From the NCBI GenBank assembly GCA_031002005.1, contig JARYHS010009186.1, positions 100,349,992 to 100,413,991 on the forward strand: 64,000 nucleotides of DNA. Direction: 5' to 3'. Shown here piece after piece: positions 44,446 to 55,538 of this stretch. This stretch comes from Vandiemenella viatica. Its lineage: Eukaryota; Arthropoda; Insecta; Orthoptera; Morabidae. Under the pieces are notes generated by a model that saw only the letters and a list, made by a program, of their open reading frames with translations, was not told the origin of the DNA and ran no database searches. Position numbers and translations under genes: made by a program. How positions within the stretch are numbered: the stretch's first letter is position 1; each line of letters opens with the position of its first letter.

Positions 44446-46234
44446 ATGGGTATCATCAGTGGAGTGGAACAAGCAGTGCGGAATATTCCAACGGACACAG
44501 CAGAAGAGGTTCACAGAGAAACGACGCATATCCTGACGAGGGCCAAACCACCTAAGCCCAATATAACTAGAGCTGAACGAGACGGCTTACGTGTTTTACG
44601 TGAAGACTTCGAATTAATGGTTTTACCAGCTGAAAAAGGAAACTCGACTGTGATCTTAACTGACGCTGACTACCTCCAAAAGATATGTGAAGTCTTAGAT
44701 GACGACGCATATCGTCTGATTCCCCGTGATCCCACGGCACGGATAACCAGGAAGACAAACATACTCATGAAAGAATCCGGATTGGCAGAAGAAACGGTGA
44801 AGAATCTAAGTGTCCAAGCCCCAAGATCACCAAGGTTATATGGCCTTCAAAAATACATAAAGAGCTTGTTCCAATGCGTCCAATAGTGTGTGCTATAGGT
44901 TCGCCAACGTACAAGTTGGCTAAATATCTCACGCGTTTGTTAAATCCGTTGGTTGGTCAGTGTGCACATCATGTTAAAAATTCTGCTGCCTTTGTTGAGT
45001 TGGTTAAAGAAATGAGGTTAGAACATGATGATATTATGGTCAGCCTGGATGTTACGTTATTTTTTACGCATGTGCCTTTAGGGGAAACTGTTGAACTATT
45101 TAGAGAACATTTTGATCCGAAACTTGTGGAAGTTATTTAGACATACCCTCACGTCTATATACTTTGTGTACCAGGGCGAATACTACGAGCAAACAGACGA
45201 CGTGGCTATGAGGTCCCCGTTGTCTCCCACAGTAGCTGACTTCTACATGGAACATTTTGAGCATTTAGCTCTTGACACGGCTCCTTTAAAGCCTAAATGT
45301 TTCTGCAGGTTTGTTGACAATACATTTCTCGTGTGGTCTCATGGAATTCCAGCATTATATGAATTCGTGAACCATCTTAATGGGATTCATCCCAATATTA
45401 AATTAACAATAGAAATTGAAAGGAATGGATCACTTCCGTTTTTAGATGTTCTAGTGCGTCGGAAGCATAATGGAAGGTTAGGGCACAACATTTACAGAAA
45501 ACCAACACATACCGATCGCTATCTTAATGCTCAAAGTTTTCACCATCCTTCTCAGAAACTAGGAGTTCTCAATACTCTTGTCCATAGGGCAATGGTGGTG
45601 TCCAACAATGAACATTTAAAGGAGGAACTGCAACACCTGGAACGCGTATTTTGTGCCAATGGTTATAGCACTAAAGAAATCCGACGTGCAACCATCAGAA
45701 GAAACAACAGAATTAAGACAGATCACAGAGATTAAGACAAGCCGCATGCCTTTCTCCCTTTCTGTGGAGCAGTAACATCTAAAATAGCAAGGTTACTCAA
45801 CAAACAGGGCATTTGTTCGATTTTTCGACCTCCACCAAAAATTGGACAGCTGTTGCGAACTCCGAAGGGTTGTCTCAATCTTCGGGCTCCTGGAGTGTAC
45901 AAAATTCCATGTGAATGCGGCAATTCTTACATAGGGCAAACCTTAAGGACGATTAATAAAAGACGCAAAGAACACATCAGACATTTTAAACTTGGACAAA
46001 AAGAAAAATCTGCCTTAGCCGAACATGCTATTGACAACAGACATGAGCCATGCTTCGTCAAAAGACACGGCTTTGTTACGCAAATAACTATTGGGACAGT
46101 GTTGTGAAGGAGGCTATTGAGATCAGGCTTAGCAATAATGTTATTAATCATGATCAAGGCCTCAATTTAAGCCAAGCTTGGAAGCCAGTAATTGGATTAT
46201 TACAAACGAGACTGAATCGAGCCATATTAGGGCA
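44446..46234 (+). pseudogene. Penelope-like polyprotein (reverse transcriptase plus GIY-YIG endonuclease), broken
   Basis: Blocks in order: LPAEKGNSTVILTDADYLQK (N-terminal RT region), RPIVCAIGSPTYKLAKYLT (RT), MVSLDVTLFFTHVPL (motif A), MRSPLSPTVADFYMEHFE (motif B), CRFVDNTFLVW (motif C), GSLPFLDVLVRRKHNG, KIARLLNKQG-like linker, GVYKIPCECGNSYIGQTLRT (GIY-YIG), then WDSVVKEAIEIRLSNN in the C-terminus. Lesions: frameshifts near 44880, 45140 and 46100, an in-frame TAA at 45733-45735, and the second Asp of the catalytic V-D-D replaced by Asn. It reverse-transcribed its RNA at a nicked target when active; this copy cannot. Confidence 0.92.
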
Positions 46235-46327
46235 TAGGAGTGACCCGATCGTGACGTCACCAAGCGAGCAGGGTCCAACTAGACCGCCCCTCCATGCGCT
46301 TTCCCCTCCGCTCCCGGCTGCTGGCAC

Positions 46328-46337
46328 TATATAAAAG
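46328..46337 (+). promoter_or_regulatory. TATA box of the Penelope terminal region
   Basis: TATATAAAAG lies about 50 bases upstream of the degenerate ribozyme-like block, in the GC-rich terminal part of the element. Penelope-like elements carry promoter sequence in such terminal repeats. Function in this copy is an inference. Confidence 0.5.
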
Positions 46338-46375
46338 ACTACTGTGTGGCAGACTTCAGTAATGTTAAGCGGGGG

Positions 46376-46408
46376 CTTGACAATGGAAACAGCGCAAGCT
46401 TCCGAAAC
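46376..46408 (+). ncRNA. Degenerate hammerhead-like motif in the Penelope terminus
   Basis: CTTGACAAT is followed by GGAA (46385-46388), pairing with TTCC (46400-46403) and then GAAAC (46404-46408). This keeps the GAAAC half and stem II of a hammerhead-type core, but the CUGAUGA half is altered, so cleavage activity is unlikely. It is in the expected place, shortly before the element end. Confidence 0.35.
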
Positions 46409-46928
46409 ATCGCCAGACGGCTCAATTTTAACGTGGCTTGAAACCCGAGAAGTTTTTATAAAGCATTGCCGCCGCGAAAACATACATAGTTATCTATACT
46501 AAAATATTGATAAAACTTACTTGGTAAGGAAATTTAAAGTTCCATATTGTCTAATTATTTTATCTGACTATTGACTCCAGCACAAGTGTAATATGTACTA
46601 ACCAATTCAGAAACTTCATGTCCACTGTATTAATTACCATTTCCTAAAAGTCTTGTAACTATTAAATATGATGGAAACATGCTGATGTATTTTCAGTAAT
46701 TGACTAAAATCTAGATGACATGTTCATATCATGATCATGAATTTTCTGGATTGGTTAGTACATATTACACTTGTGCTGGAATCAATAGCCAGATAAAATA
46801 ATTAGACAATACGGAAATTTAAATTTCCTTACCAAGTACGTTTTATCATATTTTAGTATGCTGAAAGTTTACAATGTACCATTTTATTTTCTCTTGGAAA
46901 ACATGGTAAAACAAGATAACCATTTCCC

Positions 46929-47689
46929 TAGATCTAATTTAAAGATTGTAATATTTAAACTAAATTCAGTGACTCTATATCACAAATTGAATACTGGATT
47001 TTTCTCCAGTTTAGAGTTTAGTAGAAAGTAAATATTGTTTCCTTTTATTGAAGTGAAACTGTATTAGGCATGGGAAGGTGAAATCTGTTAGCACTATCTA
47101 TTACGAGTTATGTTTTATGAGTTACATGCTATGAGTTACACATCATGCTTAAATGCGCATGTGCAGGATGCTGTGGCACATGTGCTGAACATTGCACAAG
47201 TTTGCTTAATATTCTGCGCATGCAAACTTGAATTATTAAAGCTTAAATTGCTTTAATACTCACTGAAAATCACATGATGACACCATGTGGTATATTTGTA
47301 TTATTATACACTGATACGTGCACCGGTATTTTGTTTTGTTTATTAGTTGCTTTTTGTTTATTAATATTTATTTGATGTACACAATTTCATTATATTCTCT
47401 GATCGCTGTTTAAGTAAAAAAGGAAATATGGAATTATGTTTGTATTGCTATAAAGTCAAAGTATAAATTCATGTGCAATAAAAGCTTTCATTTTCATGAC
47501 AGAAATCTTAGCATTCATTTTTACAGTAGTTTAATTTGATTTAGTTTTAATTGTGGTGGAGTACGAATGCTCCACTCCCTACACTGCTACCTTTCCATGG
47601 TCTGATTTGCCCCCCCCCCCCTCTTTCGCCACCTATTGACTCCTGCCATTTTAACTTTAAACTCATTATGTGTGAGTGGAGACTTTCCC
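46929..47689. other. No gene seen
   Basis: AT-rich with a C-run near 47611-47620. The local ATGAGTTACA unit repeats near 47118-47142. No coding. Confidence 0.55.
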
Positions 47690-47790
47690 GACATACCGAT
47701 GCAATAACATCTTCTCAGGTATAAACACTATGATTCGACAGCTAGCTCTGCTGTCGTCATCAGGTGTCAGGTCCCTTTTAGATGTCGCAT
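47690..47790 (-). repeat. Penelope-like terminal fragment with hammerhead-like core, - strand
   Basis: On the - strand, CTGATGA is followed by an extra C and a perfect stem GACAGC / GCTGTC around AGAGCTA, then GAATC in place of GAAAC (47732-47763), then ATAGTGTTTATACC. It is the best preserved CUGAUGA-stem-GAAxC arrangement in the window. No reverse transcriptase coding is attached, so it is a stray terminus. Confidence 0.5.
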
Positions 47791-48165
47791 GCCATTTTTG
47801 AAGATATAAAGGGAGTTCGATTAGAGGCTAAGCCAATCTAGGTGGTGACAGTCAGGTTGCGATAGACTAGTACAAGAGCATGTGCTGACAATAGCACTCA
47901 GGCACCTCACTAGAATGTTGATCCCAGCAGGGAAAACAATTACCTTTCTCCAACTGGAAGCAGTGGATAGAATACAGCTCAAGGCCAGCGACTTGCCCAC
48001 AAATCCATTCCAGTTGTTGACACTAGTTAAAAGGTATTAAAAAACAGAAATGAGATTTTTGACCCAGACAAAATATATAAACAATTTGTGATGCCTCATG
48101 GAAGGATCATTTTAGGTGCGAAACTTCCATGGTCTCAGAGTAACATTTAAACTAAGCACCCATAG

Positions 48166-48627
48166 ATGAAAGGTACAATCAAAATTGCACAAATCAATGC
48201 AAGGTGGACAAATATGGTCCTCTATGGGCTAAGAAATCTTGCTGTCCAATATGACTGGGATGTTATTTGTGTGCAAGAGCCTTACTCTAAAGGCAATGAA
48301 GTACCACACCTGCCAATATCCTCACATATCATAGCAAGTGGACCTAAACCTATGGCACGAAGCATTGTACTAAAGAAAGAGCTAACTGTAACCAAAATAT
48401 CGCAATGCTCGGATGAGAGCACAGCATGTGAAGAGGTCAATACTGGATGGATTAGCCGTTATGGTCTGTCTGCTTTTCTTACAGTTGATAGTGTAGTTAG
48501 TGTTCTAGGAGTCCTTCTTACCCATTCATGTTTTCTATGGCCATCCACAACAGTAGAAACTGCAGGAAATTATATATTTACAGCACACTGTGGATTGAGG
48601 AATGTTGAATTTATGAACAATTTCTGA
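48166..48627 (+). pseudogene. LINE endonuclease N-terminal fragment
   Basis: The + strand is open for 153 codons. The first part, IKIAQINARWTNMVLYGLRN followed by YDWDVICVQEPYSKGNEVPH, has the Q-I-N-A-R/N and Q-E-P motifs of the apurinic-type endonuclease that opens ORF2 in R1/I-type LINEs. After about residue 90 the similarity fades and no catalytic GDxN or SDH motif follows, so this is a short fragment. It is unrelated in detail to the Jockey-like copy downstream. Confidence 0.7.
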
Positions 48628-48855
48628 AATGAATGCCCCATGCACCAGCTACCATTTCACATTCATTCTGGTAATTCATGTCGTGTGGCCATGATATTAC
48701 ACGCCATTCACGAGATTTTAAATGGAATCCATTTATATGTTTGTTCTGTGGTGCTACCACAATCTGGATATTTGATTCTTCTTTTCCGATGACTTTTAGT
48801 GTTTTTGTGTAAGTTCAGACCAAACTACATTCTCAAAATAATGGACCACCTATAG

Positions 48856-49195
48856 CAGGGGTTTCCAAACCGCGGCTCCGGAGCCTCATGCGAATCTTCG
48901 GCTTTTTGATAATATTGTTTTTACATCTTTACCGTCAATAGTAATTGAGAATATAGAAAGAAAAATGCACTACTTTGCTTTCAAAGGACAAGTTAACTGC
49001 TCCCAGAAATTCATTTAAAAAAAGGCGATACTTAGGCCTACTGTCTTCAGCACTTGGAATAGTTTGCCAGATTTATATAACGAGTTCAAAAAGTTTGCTT
49101 TTGGTGTTATTAGTTTCTTTGGCTCGACAAAAATGTTTTCCAATATGACCCTTATTAAAAGTAAATTGAGTAAAAACAACAGGTTACGCATCTAA
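48856..49195 (+). mobile_element. hAT transposon relic with transposase C-terminus
   Basis: CAGGGGTTTCCAAACCGCGG at 48856 looks like a hAT terminal sequence. At 49052-49195 one frame encodes TWNSLPDLYNEFKKFAFGVI followed by FFGSTKMFSNMTLIKSKLSK and a TAA. The G-S-T-x(3)-F-S-x-M-x-x-I-K-S-K block is the hAT dimerisation domain (the usual Glu before FS is missing). I found no matching right terminus; the element is internally deleted and inactive. Confidence 0.72.
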
Positions 49196-49823
49196 CATCA
49201 TCCTGTTCGATTGCAGAGTGACTTGAGCAAAAATAATATTGTTTCGAATGCAATTTACTAAGATAGGCATTTTAAGACTATTAATAAAAGTAAATTTAAA
49301 GAAATGTAAGAAAATGTATGCAGTGCCAACGAAAAGCAGATAAAAATAAAGCAAACACTGGAAAAGCAAAAAGGTGTTTGCAAGGGTTGTTCAAGTAAGC
49401 TGATCGTTTGAAAAACGTAAGACGCCACCACGTTGACCCAGGCTTCGATGAGAGTCGATTCTGCTCATGCCAGAAATCTTAAGGCTCCTCTACACAATCG
49501 CCCATGATAGTGACTATAGGCACACACGATTGTGTAGAGGGCATAGTTGACATCAAACGGGTGAATGGTATTCGTGTACACTTGCTAGTGTATGTGAATT
49601 CCGTCTCGCTTGTGAAGTGAAGTTAGCAAGAAGCTTCCTTCCTCTTTTTTGGGGACTGCCTTGCCCTCCCTGCCTGAGGCGTTAGGGAATTACCACTCCA
49701 CGGCCCACTCCTACGGGAGTGGAACCCCAGAGCGTCAGCGTAGGGTTGTCTCTGATCCGGATACCCTACGGTGGCAACTAAGGGTCAGAGCAACACTCCT
49801 GTCACCCCTGCAACCTTCAAACG

Positions 49824-51396
49824 ATGTCGGAACTGGGTGACATCATGGCGGCTGGCAACTCGCCTGGGGACAAAGCCTTTACTCTCGATGATGACGAATT
49901 CCCGGCCTTGACTTCGGACAACGAGTCCATCTATACTGAACTCGACAACCAGGACATGGAATGCGAAACCTTAGCCTCCCGCAAGCCTGGGGCAGTCACC
50001 TCTGCTTCCACCTCTGACGACAAGAATCTATACAAGAAACGGGCCACTGAACCTAAAGTCAAGGGGGCCGAGAAACAGAATAAGAGCCGACCGTCGATAA
50101 CGGCAGCTACTTCCTTTCCAGCAACCCACAGCATACTACCCTACTCAGTAGACCTCAGTCTACTATCCGCTGCATCAGCTGCAACAGTGAATCCATCACC
50201 ACAAGTGCCTCAACATCTGGATGTACAGCAATTCATCTCTCCCCGTCGCACCGCAAGGGCATCTCCAACCGCTGACACAGTGCAGATCGTCGAGACCTCA
50301 AACCAATTCTTGCCTCTGCAAGATGTAGTGCAGGAATCAAATGAAACACAGGAGGCAAAGAAGAACTCCAACATCCCACCCATCGTTGTTCAGTTCGAGG
50401 AGAGCTACAAAAACTACACGACTGGGTGGCCAATGCAGTAAAAGGTCCCTTCGCTGCCAAAACAGGCTGGTGGCGACAAAATTAAATTCACATTCACTAC
50501 TACAGAAGATTACTTAAATGTAACAAACATGCTTGCAGCCAAAACAACTCCCTACTTTACCTTCCCCACTGGGGCAGTAAAGCTGATTAAAGTAGTTTTC
50601 AGGGGTATCCCACGAACTTACCCCACAGCATATTTGAAGGAAGAGCACCAGGACTTGGGGTTCGAAATACAAACTGTTGCCCAGCTCAAAAGACCAGGTA
50701 CAAACGTTGCCATGCAGTTGTTCCTGGTGGTGGCTCCAGACCTACCAGCCAACAGGAATCTGTTTCAGGTCCATATCACACCTGAAGGTCTCTACTGAAA
50801 AGCTTAGATAATCTCCTAGACCTCCACAATGTTACAGGTGCCAATTGTATGGTCATGTGGCCAGGCATTGCAGGATGGACCCTGCATGTGTAAAATGTGC
50901 GGGGGGACATGAAACAAACGAATGTTCATTGCAGAAGACTCTGGATGCAGCCAAATGCAGCAACTGCTACGGAAAGCACGTCGCTAGTTACACGGGCTGC
51001 ATTGCATATAAGAAAGCTCGGGATCGATACAGAGGAGCAAACTCTTCTCAATCAAAAACAAAAGACAGAGGAACAAATTCTACTCAATCAAAAATGGAAA
51101 TCAATGATCCCCCGGCAACTAACCGGGCCAAAGACTACCTCCCACAAGTTCCACCTACTAATTCACATCCCCGCCAAGCACCTATGAATAAAAAGACCAC
51201 CAGCCGACGGAAGACCGGACAATCCTACGCGGCCACTGCAGGGACAGGACCAAACTCCTCAACAGAATCTGACTGCAACATAGCCGTGAACTCAGAGACT
51301 GTGGATCAGATCACTGAAGCCTCCTCACCAGCAGAAAACCCAAAACCACCACGGCTTTCTACTTCAGCTACCAGACAACGCACTCGTCGTCGCTAG
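49824..51396 (+). pseudogene. Jockey-like LINE ORF1 (gag-like, zinc knuckles), broken
   Basis: Starts MSELGDIMAAGNSPGDKAFT at 49824. A TAA at 50439-50441 interrupts the frame, which continues as KFTFTTTEDYLNVTN and VKLIKVVFRGIPRTYPTAYL (the conserved RNA-binding region before the zinc fingers). It shifts frame near 50800 and then reads CYRCQLYGHVARHC, CVKCAGGHETNEC and CSNCYGKHVASYTGC, the three retroviral-type Cys motifs of Jockey ORF1 proteins. The tail is Ser/Thr/Pro-rich and ends TRQRTRRR at 51396. In active relatives this nucleic-acid-binding protein packages the element RNA. Confidence 0.9.
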
Positions 51397-51571
51397 GGAC
51401 CGCTCCGAACCGCCGCATCAGCTCAGAATGTCGGAGTTGAAAGAATTTTTAGCATGATAGAAAAAGTCTTTGATACTCTTTTACATCTAATCGACAGGAT
51501 GAACCGTCTGCCTTCAGATATCCAAGCAGCAGTTATGACAACTACCGCCACCAGCATCAATCCTTCTAATC

Positions 51572-54089
51572 ATGGATAGAAGACCTCATGCCAGCAGTCT
51601 CTCCATCTGCGTATGGAACGCTAATGGTTTATACACCCAACTCCGAGAATTTAGAAACTTCATCGCTGAATACAACATAGACGTGTGTCTCGTTAGCGAG
51701 ACACACCTGAAACCTGGTCTGCAAGCGTCGGTTGCAAACTATGAATGCTTCAGAAGGGATCGACCCACTGCTGGTGGTGGTGTCGCTATATATGTGAAAA
51801 GAAGCATTCCTCACCTTGTAACCCCTCTTCTAGACCTTCAACTCACCTAGGCCATCCCCATAGAAGTAAGCACAGCCAGAGGGAACATAACGATCATCTC
51901 TGCCTATCGACCCCCGCGTGGACAGTTCCCAGAGGCAGAAGTAGCCAAGCTAGCTTCTATAAGAGGCAAACTTCTTATAGGGGGAGATCTAAATGCAAAG
52001 CATGCTGACTGGCATTGTAACAGACCTAACCAGGCGGGCAAAATTCTAAGAAAAGTTGTCAATAGACACAACATGTGTGTGTGGGCCCCTGAGGAGCCCA
52101 CCCATTACCCATACCACGCTGGTCGACCGGACACCCTTGACGTTCTCGTCTCAAAGAATATTCCCGGATTCATTGCCGCCTCCACAGTAGACACCCTGTC
52201 CTCAGACCACCTACCGGTCATCTTCGAGGTGGGAACAGGCACCCTACAACTTGATGATACTACAAACTATGACTTCAAAGCTACAGACTGGAGGAGATAC
52301 CGAGAAATTATACTGGAGGCTCTAGAAGACACCCCCGCAGATGATAACCTAGACACAGTCCTTGAATTAATCGAAAGTGCGGTAATGAATGCCATCACCA
52401 ACACTACGGTACTAAGGACTAGCCCTGAACTTTCGACAAAACTCCCTAGCTAGCAGCGATCCGGCACAAAAAACGAGTCGCGAAGGAGTGGAGGCTTACT
52501 AAGAATCCAGCTACCAGGAAACTCTTAAACTGCCTCCTGAAGGGTCTGAAGGCCTTACTGAACGATCACAAAAACCGAGAATGGAACGCCCGACTATCCA
52601 TGTTACAACCTGATGATGGCACGCTATGGACACAGACTCGCAGGTTTACCAAAAGACGCCACAGAATTCCACCACTACTAGGAGAACGCGGACTTCTTTA
52701 TCGTCCTGAAGACAAGGCAAATGCCTTGGCGGATGTATTTGAAAGTAACTTCCACCCAGCCCCTGGTGATGCCAACCGCTTGGAGGAAGTCAACAGAAGA
52801 CTCAATGTCTTCCTAGAAGCCGCGGACGATGACGAACATGACATCGAGCCAATTACGTCTCAAGAGGTATACAGCTGCATTGTACCCTCCATGCTAGGAA
52901 GGCTCCGGGAGTTGATAGGATCGGAAACATCTGTTTGCGCAATCTGCCGTCGGCAGCTGAGGACTACCTTGCTGCCCTCTTCAACAACATTATCCAAACG
53001 CAGACATTCCCGGCGAGATGGAAGCACGCATAAATTGCAGCGATCCATAAGGCTGGGAAAAATCCATCGCTGCCACAAAGCTGTGACCCATCAGTCTGCT
53101 TCCCTCAGTAAGTAAAGTGTTCGAGCGCTTGCTCCTGAAACGATTAAATTGCCACGTTGAACAGCAAGAAATATTACCCAACCACCAGCTAGGGTTTCGC
53201 CGCGGACATTCGACCACTCAACAGCTGATGAGGGTGGTTGAGACTGCCACTCGAAGGTTCAATTTTAAACACTACTGTGGAATGGTACTACTGGATATTT
53301 CCCGAGCCTTTGACTCGGTTTGGCAAGCTGGCCTCCTGCTGAGACTGTATGAGCAGGGGTTTCCTGGCAAATTAATCAAGCTGATCAAGTCGTATCTAGA
53401 GGAACGAACATTCAGCGTAAGAGTCGAAAAATTCACCTCCACCCGACGCAGAATAATGGCTGGCGTACCCCAAGGATCGGCCCTCGGCCCCTTGCTGTAC
53501 TGCCTGTATACTGCCAACGTGACCACCCAAGAAACACATCAATGTATGCAGATGACACCGCCTTTTTCACCAGCAGCCGCAGCAAGGCCATCGTCACTCA
53601 TCGCCTGCAAAATGTGCTACAGAAAACCGAGGCCTGGGCGAGGCGTTGGAGAATTGAGATCAACCCCGCCAAAACTCAGGCCATCATATTAACAAGAAGA
53701 AGAGGGCCACGCCTGCGTCCGCAGCCGGACCCTCAGCTGAAATTAAACAATAATCTGATACCTTGGTCCAAAACGGTACGATACCTGGGAGTTACGCTGG
53801 ACTCAAGACACGGGAGACCCACATAGAGGACCTGCGTAAACGCGCCAGCGCCAGGCTGCAAGCACTCTACCCGCTTATCAATAAGGACAGCAAGCAACCT
53901 GCGTCCACGGGCGTACGGATCTACTGCTCCCTGATCAGGCCAATATTTGAATACGCATGCCCTGTATGGGGTTACGCTGCCAACACACATCTACAGACTG
54001 TGCAAAATAGAGCACTAAAGAGAGCCCTGCACGTAGATACAGGTTCCCCACTAATGCCATACACGAAGCTACAGGCCTCCAAACCTTAA
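51572..54089 (+). pseudogene. Jockey-like LINE ORF2 (endonuclease plus reverse transcriptase), broken
   Basis: Starts MDRRPHASSLSICVWNANGL at 51572. Endonuclease motifs: NANGL, VSETHLKPG, AYRPPRG, GDLNAKH and SSDHLPV (about 52200). Reverse transcriptase: NHQLGFRRGHSTTQQL, LLDISRAFDSVWQAGLL (motif A), AGVPQGSALGPLLY (motif B), YADDTAFFTSSR (motif C, 53545 on), then RYLGVTLDSR and RPIFEYACPVWGYAA. Lesions: in-frame TAG near 51848, a stop at 52451-52453 with a shift before 52600, shifts near 52900, 53105, 53520 and 53810. The catalytic YADD itself is intact. Confidence 0.92.
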
Positions 54090-54513
54090 GACATAGATTT
54101 CAAGAACTTGCTGTTAAGTTTTACAAACTAGCGCAAAACTCAGCAAACCCCCTAATAAAAGAGCTAGGGAATTATCCAACTGGCCTAGGACCCAATGTCG
54201 GACCCATGGCTCTCATTACGAACTTTTAGACACAACGAATCTAGGATAGACAAGCTAGAACGCCAAAACTGAAGACACACCTACAGCCAGGATATGACTT
54301 ATCTAACAAACTTGGAGGAAATGCCTAACGACAAAGCCTTCAAAACCCTCTGCCGGAAACTAATAGGCAGTAAATTGGAGTGGCTGCTGCTGAGGGCATA
54401 GTTGCCTGTGATTGGCCATCATCGCCTATAATCGTGAGCGATCCGTTAGTTTTCGGCACATCAAAGGAATACGTGCCGATGATCGTGCGCCTGTCCACAC
54501 AATCGCCCATCAT

Positions 54514-54708
54514 TCAGTCGCACGCAGATGTGCAAAATATGACTTTTTTCGCAACCAATGCAGATATTTTTTGCAATAGATATTCGAAGTCGCTTGATGA
54601 CATGCGATCGAAGTTACCATATTCTGATGATGGTTCGGCTAAAAGTTCGGCTAGTTGTTTATTCATGGTTTCTGGGTCGGGGTCGGTGGGAGGGGGGGGG
54701 GGAATCAT
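54514..54708 (-). pseudogene. PIF/Harbinger transposase N-terminal fragment, - strand
   Basis: The - strand encodes MIPPPPPTDPDPETMNKQL, then SSEYGNFDRMSSSDFEYLLQ and KISALVAKK. The Y-x-N-F-x-R-M-x-x-x-x-F-x-x-L-L-x-K-I pattern is the N-terminal signature of Harbinger transposases before their DDE domain. The frame ends soon after, so no catalytic domain remains. It lies inside the inverted-repeat element 49481-55538 and supports its classification. Confidence 0.65.
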
Positions 54709-55300
54709 GTGTACGGACGGAGAAATAAAAACGAAGTTGCAGGCAAGAGTTGCCTAGTACCTATCACATTAATAGGAGGCTCTGTACCTTGTTCAGTTGC
54801 GGTGAATAGTCAACATCCTCCATCATCTCTTCCTCTATCTATTTTACATGACTTTCTTATGTGTACTAAGCATATAGGTAGCAGCAGCCTGTGTTATGTT
54901 TCTTTGTGTGTCGTTTCTACCTGGTACTTCTTTAATGTTTTCCAGTTATTTCCGGAAGATTAAGGTCATCTTTTCTTTAGTTACACGGTCGCCTTTTCTT
55001 CTTTTTTAAATACGTTATAGATACTAAATGATTAATGAAAAATTCGTAAGCCTTTCCTTTATTTGTACTATTTTAACTTTAATTCAGTAAATTAATTATT
55101 TTACAATGTTCCGTCAACACCATAACCAAACTACACAGATAACATTTACATCTGACTTCCTTCTGAGGTTGCACGGTTCGTAAATGGAATTTGCGATGAC
55201 TGAGCTAAGCTATCAACCAACACAACAAACAAAAACCTAACTAAAACAAAACCTCAAGGAATCTATAAAATTATGATTGCCTAACATAGAGTAACTTATT
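54709..55300. other. Interior of the Harbinger-type element, no coding recognised
   Basis: AT-rich with no recognised motif. It presumably derives from the element's deleted interior. Confidence 0.45.
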
Positions 55301-55538
55301 AATCCGTGATCATCACAAGCCGCTATCACTTTGACATCCATTTTCAACAGACAACAGTAAATGAAAATTCACGGACAGCAACTCATGATCGCGACGATGA
55401 TAGCCACTTTTTTTACTCCCCCATCATGGGCGATTGTGAAGAGGAGCCATCACGATTGTGTAGACAGCAATCCATGATCGCGACGATGATGGCCACTTTT
55501 TTAACTGCCCATCATGGGCGATTGTGTAGATGAGCCTT

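Larger units (their letters stand above)
44391..46495 (+). mobile_element. Penelope-like retroelement, 5' truncated, with 12-bp target duplication
   Basis: ATACTAAAATAT lies directly on both sides (44379-44390 and 46496-46507). Coding runs through a reverse transcriptase and a GIY-YIG endonuclease in the family order. A terminal region follows with a TATA box and the sequence TTTTAACGTGGCTTGAAACC. Length is 2105 bp. The insertion splits the left arm of a foldback MITE, so it is younger than that element. Coding lesions are listed under the coding entry. Confidence 0.92.
44310..46928. mobile_element. Foldback MITE (about 500 bp) split by a Penelope-like element
   Basis: Left end GGGAAATGGCTATCTTG (44310) and right end CAAGATAACCATTTCCC (ending 46928) are bordered by TA on each side. 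Without the PLE insert, the left arm (44310-44390 plus about 46508-46625) pairs with about 46730-46928. Paired blocks include TACCATGTTTTCCAAGAGAA with its mirror and AGCACAAGTGTAATATGTAC with its mirror. TA borders suggest a Tc1/mariner-type non-autonomous element. No coding lies in the MITE itself. Confidence 0.85.
49550..54391 (+). mobile_element. Nearly full-length Jockey-like LINE, inactive, 13-bp target duplication
   Basis: GAGGGCATAGTTG is present at 49537-49549 and again at 54392-54404, directly bracketing 4842 bp. Inside are a 5' untranslated region, ORF1 with three Cys motifs, and ORF2 with endonuclease and reverse transcriptase in the order of the Jockey clade. Many stops and frameshifts show it has long been dead. 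It inserted into a Harbinger-type element. Confidence 0.93.
49481..55538. mobile_element. PIF/Harbinger-type element with 28-bp inverted repeats, split by a LINE
   Basis: AAGGCTCCTCTACACAATCG... at 49481-49508 matches the reverse complement of 55511-55538 at 27 of 28 positions. Subterminal copies of the CACAATCGCC unit recur (about 49523, 54494, 55430 and 55455). A fragment of Harbinger-like transposase lies inside on the - strand (54514-54708). Excluding the LINE, the element is about 1.2 kb, too short for a complete Harbinger. The target duplication is unclear (CTT / TTA at the borders). Confidence 0.78.

Noticed and set aside
49184..49369. - strand open stretch of 61 codons
   Set aside because: Antisense to the hAT relic and hydrophobic only because of T-rich sequence.
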